From Dipylidium caninum (taxonomy: Eukaryota; Platyhelminthes; Cestoda; Cyclophyllidea; Dipylidiidae), in assembly GCA_017562135.1 (NCBI GenBank), contig QEYB01000895.1:310001-374000 (forward strand): 64,000 nucleotides of DNA. The letters run 5' to 3'. The notes beneath the pieces were generated by a model. That model had not been told where the DNA came from and searched no databases. It worked only from the letters and a program-made list of their open reading frames with translations. Within the stretch, counting starts at the first letter, position 1. Every line of letters begins with the position of its first letter. Of this stretch, positions 57,563 through 64,000 are shown one piece after another. Position numbers and translations under genes: made by a program.

Positions 57563-60290
57563 TTATGTTCCTGCGGTCATTTATCTTCAGACTACTTTTG
57601 TTCGGTCAAATCTCTGAGGTCAATCGTGGAGCAGTCAGCACCCCGACGAATTCGGAGGAAGCAGCGGACGAACCTGCACTATCCGACGGGACGGTGTGAA
57701 GTGCACCGGTCAGATTTGTCGTAGTGCCCGTTACGTGAGAGCAGTCGCCTCCTTCAACAGTTTAACGTGAATAAAATTTAAAAAAGTTTAATGCTTAACA
57801 TCGGAGGTGTTTACGCGTTGGAAGGGCTCCCTTAACATTCACTTAAAATAAGTGTGAAGGCCCACAAACTGCAAAAACTGTTGACGCCCAGGCCAAGTGG
57901 AGATTCGTGGTAAAATGTCAGGAAGAAGAGTTAAGGTCCTACAAATCCGCCACTTTTGTATGTCGTCTCTGAAGAGTCTCAGTCTTGGGAAAGAGCAACT
58001 CATTCAATCCACTGGTTGAAAATGTGAACCTTCAGCAAAAATGGCGTAACATGAATGCCAACAAGTCGGTTGAAGTTTGCCGTGTTTACTCTGACAACTC
58101 GTGTAACTGGCACATATTTGTTGGGGAAAAATCACGTATTCTTACAAACTATGAGGCGTTTCCACCCTCGGACATCGTATAGCACAGGCTCATCCTGATC
58201 ATCAACATCATCAAGTAAGGCATATTTGACAGGATAAATGATGCATTTACGCCAAAAAAACGACAATACTTCCTCTCTAGGATTACAGCTGAAATGACTT
58301 GTGTTTGCCTTATATGCATGCGATTCTATTGCAGTAAAATAGAGTAATTTCGTCCCCTTTTTTTAAAAAATAATCAGTGTCTGGCGCAAGTATGAACGCG
58401 TGCCTTGGCCCACTATAAGTTGGGGCGGCGGACTGTAGGTTGAGGGGCTGACTCCTCTCTCTACAAAAGTCGTCCTGTCCATCACCTCAGCATTTCCGCA
58501 ATCTGAACTGCTGTTTAAAATTCATAATCTGAACCTCAATGGGGTCTGCGGGAAGCCAAAACCCCTTCAAATTTGATGCTCCGTTGAGCCTCGACCCAGC
58601 AGTTGCGTTTCTACTCTTCTCCACTGCGATTTGGGCGGATTCGTGCGGAAGTAACCGGACGGAGTGATGATCTCATTTTCTCCTGTAAGTTTTCGCAAAA
58701 GGCTTTTTACGCCATTTCGTTCGTTTATTTTTTGGCGTTTCTCGGGGATTATGTTGAGCGATGGCCACTCAAAAGGGCCTTCGGCGGAACTGCGGGCACC
58801 ACTGGCACCAACTCAATCTCACTGCCCGCCGGCCAGTTTTAACCCTTCAAGACTGTCCACACACGTCTCGGATATTTAAAAAAAAGTATTTCCCCTCTCG
58901 CACTCGCACTGGCATGTTTGTTGATGGTGAGCGCTGATTTACTCCCTTAACACATCAGACGATTCTCGCCCCGATGCGAACCTTGGCCAACCTTGGGCCA
59001 GATTCTCCTCAGGTGCCGCCACTCTTGGTGATTGCACAGCCAACCTTTGTCTGCCCTCCTCCAAAAAAGGAATCGACTATTGTCAGTGGAGCAGTTCCCC
59101 TTTTTCTCTTGTCGGAATCACAGCTCAGGGAAGAAGGACTTCTCTGGGCCAAGTAGTTAATCAAAAAGCCGGACAAATCCGGCATTATTGCATTCGAGTA
59201 AAAGGACGAACTGAAAAAAAAACAACTGTCTAATTGTAAAATTCACTCCCCGGAGACCATCTCGTTGGGCTTTCGTCGATGTGAACAATCAACGTTTTAG
59301 TTCAGAGGGAATCGCAGCCTTCTCTAGAGCGGACTTTGACTACTCGCAGAGGGGGCCAGGCGCTTCTCCTAATCGGCCTTTCGAGGCCGACTTGGACGCC
59401 GGAGACGCGGCTCGTCGGTCGCGCCAGTTCACCGGTGGCAGGAGATGAGAAGCCTGGCTCCGCCGCGACGCACCTCACCATTTTGCAAATGCGGGGGCAA
59501 ATTGCGCGGTGCGGACATCGGAATGGCCCCATCGCCGCCCTGTTCTCACAGTGTCCCAGCGTGTGAACGCGACTGGCCTCACTGTTTACTTCGGACGTAT
59601 GGGAGCAGTGAAGGAAATAAATTACGGAGGAGGAGAACATGATTATTAGTGGGCGAGTTGTTGTTTCACTCCTCAAAGGCGTGCAAAAGCCTGAGCATCC
59701 TCGGGTGTGCTTGGTCCAACCGCGAAGCACACGGCTGAGATGGACCTTCGCCCTTAAGTGATAGGCAAAGTGGCGCTGAAGGCCTTAATGACACTCGAGT
59801 ACTTTTTGTTAGTCTCAAAAAATTTCAAGGAGAATGGAGAAGAGAAACTCGGTGGGTAATTTCCAATCTGCTCCCAAGTTTTGACTGCAGGTGAAGGCAT
59901 CTTTCTGGAAAAAACCGTGGCGTTTTCTTCGAGGAAAGTGGGCTACGGCCCTACGGGACAGGGTATTTCCCCGGTGAACAGAAGGAGCGGCCTACTGAGA
60001 GCACAACTCCCTTTCATGCGGTTTTTTGATTTCCCAGCCCTACAGACCATGGCCTGCAGTGGAGAAAAAGAGACACCATCCTTAATTAGTAACAGCGTTG
60101 ACTTCACTACATGCCGCATAAATTGCGCGCTTCTCGTGCAAACCTTCATGGTTGATTGTAATTTAAGACGACCACATCATCCAATGAAAAGTGGCTTGTG
60201 GTGCTGGGCCATGTCAGTTAAACAAATACGGCCATCCGCTGCAGCGTCTTCACTACAGACTTTTGAGAGTGAGGTTCCGGGCGCCGCGAC

Positions 60291-63200
60291 ATGCCGGAGA
60301 TGCGAGTGGCCTCCTTCTCGGTGCTTCGCGCGTTAGTTGTCCTCCTGCTCGCCGCAGCGACGCCTACCACCGCCTTCGACACTCGGCTGTCGTTGGGGGC
60401 CGCCTTAAACACCTCGCGCCAGGTCATGCGAACCGAGTTTCCCGCTTCCGTGGGAGAGCAGTTGCACATGTTTCAGCTCCCGCTGCACGTTTATGGGCGA
60501 CAAATTGACCAGATAAAGGTGAGTTTGTGGTGGACTGACTACAAGAGCGCACTGCATCGTAGATTTACTCGAATGGGTTCATTGCACTGGGGAATCACAG
60601 CCTCGAGGTGCCGCAAGGATACCCCAGCCAGACCGCCTACTCCAAGCACCGGCTGAACGAACTCGATGGCGACTTCATTGGCGTCTTCACCACAGTCAAC
60701 CAGTGCAGTCCAAAGGGCAGAATCGTCATTCGGTGCGTCATCTTCACACCTTTCCTTCGTTCTTGCATAACAGCCAGTCTGTGTGTGGGTAGGAGTGCTT
60801 TTTATTTGAACTACGTGGCTTTTTCCATAACTACTTCAATTACTTCAGCATACTGATAGAAAAACCGACATATTCTGACAATTTAACTATTCCGAAGAGG
60901 CACAATGGGGTGGAGGCGTCTAATGTGCTACTTTATTTGAAACTTCGGCAAAGCGAATTTATCTGCCCCACTGTCAGGCGATTCACGTCCCGCTTGATCG
61001 CCCGACACAACGAACTCATGGACATGCACCGGGGCAGCCAGTCGACGTCTGGCCAGCGTCGGCGGGAGTCCGGTTGTGGCCAGAACTGGCGGACTGGCCA
61101 AATTTCTCCCTCGCTAATCACTGAGTGGAGCAAATGGGAGGATCTTCAAGCGTCTCTGACTTCTGTCACTTTGGGGGTGTGCGTTTCTAACATTAAACAA
61201 AGGGGAGCGTTGGCAGAGGCCCAAATCGACCGGGCTCCTTTGACGTCTACTGAGTGACATGATGTATATGGCGCGTGTAAAGTGAAGGCCCAGGTGCGGG
61301 CCCCGACCGCGATGACGCGAGACCCCAAAGAACTTGGCCCGTCGAAGAATAAACTGAACCGAGAGTGTGTTTACTTACATTGAAGGCGTACGCACACAAT
61401 GCATGACCTCTTTGACTCTCACGCTGCGTGAATTCGCCGAGCGTCCCCCTCTGGCCAACGCGCCCCAGCGACCAACCGTCAGTGAACCGCCTCGCCGTCA
61501 CGTAAACAAAACCCCTCGGCCGCTCTTGCGACATCTGATCTGACCTGACCGAGACGCGAAACTAGCTTCCCGCCAAAGCGGCCACGTCAAAATCATGTGT
61601 CCGTCTCCGCGTCCCCATGCAGATTCACACCCTTTCAGGGGTTGTGTACCTCCTTGTGTCTGCCTCCTCCACTTGCGCTTTAGACGGGCTACAATTGAAA
61701 GGACTCGTGGCTGAAAAAGTGACGCCTAACTGTCCAAGTCGCCCTTCAGGGACAAATGACATTTATTACTGTGTTAAGAATAGGATAAAGTTTAATAAAA
61801 ACATTACCAGGAATAGGAATTTACCCGCGTCCGTAAGAAATTAACCACGATTTGGCCGCCCCTCGGAGACTGATAGGCTCGGTGCGCTGAAATGTAGGGA
61901 CTTGGACGTCAACGAGGAGGAGTCGAACACCTGTGCGTGGGAGCACATCTCTCGCCTCGGAACGATCATCGACACTGCCGTGCCGGACTCGGCTAAACCC
62001 TTCGTTGCCGACTACATCCTCTCCATCACGTGGGAGAATATGGGCTGCGTGCCGAGTTCGCATCCCCTGGTAGGCTCTGGTTCGCTTACTCCCCGCCCCC
62101 ACCCTTCAAAGGGCCCCCCCCCCTCCGCGTCCAAAGCCCCTAGGAAAGGCTGACTTTTGCACGTAGCCGCTGCGATTTTGGCAAAAATCTTGCACAATTC
62201 CCTGATCACAAGAATGCGATTAGGCTAAAGATCAGTGTGGTCTTTCGAGGTGAATACGTTTACGCTGGCATTGATGAGAATGAATGAGAAGTCGTACGCA
62301 GTCTTCCAGTACGAGGACATCCAATGGACGGCCGACCACTCGACCTCGAGTTTGCCCCCGGAGGCGGGGATCTTCATCCACGGGGTCGACACGCCCCAGC
62401 TCCCTCGCAACAACATGCACACCGAGCCGAGCGTCTGGAATGAGTAAGTCAGAAGTTAAATTCGAGGACGAAATCTTCCCTTCCCCCCCCCACGCGGCTT
62501 ACCGCCCTCTTGCGGAGGCTAAGGACCCTGAAAACACTCCAGACTTGGGGAAATGTGCTGAGCTTTTCGCTCTGTGCCCAGGGGGGCAGAATTTGCACAT
62601 GAAAGGCCCGAGATGACAGGCCACTTTGTCACTTTATCACATCCCTGAGGGGTAGATTCCACAGTGTCAAGAGTGATGAGTTAATGAGTTGCTTTTGGAC
62701 CAGCATTCCAAGAAAGGCAGAATGCGAGTGCACAATTCCTGGCGTCAAGCCTTGTTAACCGTTTGCAGTGAGGTAAACCCACAAAAATGAAGAATATAAG
62801 TTAATGTAAAGCGACTAGTTGTGCCTCCGGGACTCCGTCCCACGCACGAAGACAGGTGTTTGAGGGCTTGTCGCCTCAGTTGGCAGGTCATCTGCCCCTG
62901 ACAAACAACAACTGCAAAAACAACGGCCTACGCACTTCTTTACGGCGCAACCGGACGTTCGAGAGTCCTAACAGAGTGTCAGCGGTTCGCCCAACGCTTA
63001 CACAATTCCACCAGATTTTCGCCAGAGTTGGCGCCTTCTCAAAAAAAATGCCTCGCCACGTCGACTTGATTGGGGCTGCAGTGACACCGTTTATTTTGCT
63101 AGAATCCCGTCGAAAAATGTTTTTTTTTATATCGTCCGTTTAACAGATGTGTGATTCGCTAAACAGTTTTTTTTGGCGAGGTGCTGCCGAAAGTAATCAG

Positions 63201-64000
63201 CTGCGGGAATGGCGGTGCCGCGATTCCTCCGAGGTGCCCAAGTCTGGTGCTTCACTGTGCGCTGCATTGCACCCGGGCGACGCCTCTTCGTGTGTCATTT
63301 CGCTCCACCTCGGCCTGTTATGCAGGCAATAAACTTACTCGACTCACGAGTTCACAGATTCTGCATAAGAGCAGAGATTTTGAAACACCGCCTGTGCCAA
63401 ATGACCACAGACTCTGCTCTGAAATGTGGCAAGAAATAGAAAGGCGAAAGAACTGGAGACGGTTTGAATGCCTCGACTGGATCACTGTGCTTGGGGCACC
63501 CTCGACCTCATCTAACTGCGGGACGGTGAAGTATTTCCGTGTGAAGGACGGTGTGCAGATTCAAGGACGAGACGACAAAACAACAGGGTGGAAGGACCTG
63601 TTCGCACCACCCAGAACTTTAAAAGTAGCGCTTGCCGAGGGTGGAAGGGGGCCTGGCCGCCAACGACTCGAGTGTTCTGGTTGTTGCAGGCCTTAGTGGG
63701 GAATCACTGGAACTGTTTTTTATTCCTTCCGCCATCAGGGAGTCAAATATTGCGATTCCTGGCGAGTGGCTCTTTCCGTTGCACGACGGCCCCATTGACG
63801 TTGATGTTACGGCCCAGTCGAAGATCCGCATGAGCACCGAGGACTTCTTGGAGACAAGTGCGAGGACGTGTGGGCGCACGCCGGGACTCGGTGTAGCGCC
63901 CTACACACTCCCCACGCCTCCCGTCCCCGCTGAGCCCCCCCACCCCACCACCGACTCCTACGGGTCTGCGGCGACGCAAACCGAGACCTCCTTCACAAGC
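60291..64000 (+). CDS. secreted NIDO (nidogen-like) domain protein, 5' part
   Basis: This is an extracellular or membrane-anchored protein with a NIDO domain, the module found in nidogen, tectorin, MUC4 and related surface proteins. Exons are 60291-60518, 60563-60732, 61898-62069, 62250-62443 and 63690 to beyond 64000. An N-terminal signal peptide is clear (MRVASFSVLRALVVLLLAAA, then Thr-rich before cleavage). NIDO landmarks: LPLHVYGRQIDQIKIYSNGF, LDGDFIGVFTT, PKGRIVIRDLDV, FVADYILSITWENMG, VNTFTLALMRMNEKSYAVFQ, YEDIQWTADH and NIAIPGEWLF. A Pro/Thr-rich stretch follows to the right edge. ATG 60300 is an alternative start two codons inside. The first four exons join in phase. The 62443-63690 join is off by one base, so an exon may be missing or a base is wrong. 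The full domain set and the anchor lie outside the window. Reported as a family call only. Confidence 0.8.
62444..63689 (+). other. intron-like gap inside the NIDO gene
   Basis: No exon was recognised between the GTAAGT donor at 62444 and the acceptor before 63690. Nidogen-like domains usually have a short Gly-rich turn here, part of which (SGESLELFFIP) already lies in the last exon. A short undetected exon is possible. Frames at 62856-63143 and 63181-63696 show no domain. Confidence 0.45.

Larger units (their letters stand above)
54739..60290. other. region between DNAH7 and the NIDO gene, no firm gene
   Basis: About 5.5 kb between divergent genes. The DNAH7-proximal 3 kb is AT-rich; the part after about 57.6 kb is GC-rich. 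A possible DNAH7 5' exon is 54835-54797 and an orphan exon-like stretch is 55872-55961. Open frames at 58603-58842 and 59302-59730 lack recognisable domains. A short (GT)n run lies at 57548-57562. Promoters of both genes should be here, but I cannot point to them. Confidence 0.55.

Noticed and set aside
59302..59730. 142-codon - strand open frame
   Set aside because: No recognisable domain or splice structure; overlapping frames on the other strand are equally long.
60902..61257. Possible extra exon of the NIDO gene
   Set aside because: Phase would allow it, but exon 60563-60732 joins exon 61898 directly in phase and gives a continuous NIDO domain, and no donor fits at its end.

Overview
The window is nuclear DNA from an animal. 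Coding sequence is split into many short exons with GT-AG introns, and five conserved metazoan genes plus one secreted-protein gene can be read. A flatworm (Platyhelminthes) is my best guess, by inference only: introns of 28-30 nt in one gene, kilobase introns in others, micro-exons, and divergent but recognisable protein families. No CRISPR, bacterial operon, rRNA or tRNA gene was seen.

Layout. (1) 1-7.5 kb, + strand: a PP2A B56-type regulatory subunit (PPP2R5) whose 5' end lies outside or near the left edge. (2) 7.5-16.4 kb: no supportable gene, GC-rich, with microsatellites and one weak reverse-transcriptase-like relic. (3) 16.4-22.6 kb, - strand: BUB3, four GC-rich exons in AT-rich introns. 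(4) 22.6-27.8 kb: AT-rich, no gene seen. (5) 27.8-30.1 kb, + strand: PDSS1, the catalytic subunit of the synthase that makes the ubiquinone side chain, in eight exons with tiny introns. (6) 30.75-32.8 kb, + strand: DNAJB11/ERdj3, an ER Hsp40, with a one-base frame break. (7) 33.4-54.8 kb, - strand: an axonemal dynein heavy chain of the DNAH7 type in about 45 exons, including several in-frame micro-exons, two probable GC-AG introns and four or more small frame breaks. (8) 54.8-60.3 kb: no firm gene. (9) 60.3 kb to the right edge, + strand: the 5' part of a secreted NIDO-domain (nidogen-like) protein that runs out of the window.

The genes do not form a pathway. They cover phosphatase targeting, the spindle checkpoint, coenzyme Q synthesis, ER folding, ciliary motility and an extracellular protein. 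Orientation is + - + + - +, giving head-to-head pairs (BUB3/PDSS1, DNAH7/NIDO) about 5 kb apart and a tail-to-tail pair (DNAJB11/DNAH7) with 558 bases between stop codons.

The most notable observation is a run of four phase-0 micro-exons (24, 12, 21 and 51 nt) inserting a charged linker between AAA2 and AAA3 of the dynein. The scattered 1-2 base frame breaks in otherwise intact exons look more like draft-assembly errors than gene decay, but this needs reads. No clearly new biological system was found. Identities come from recognising conserved motifs, not from a database search.
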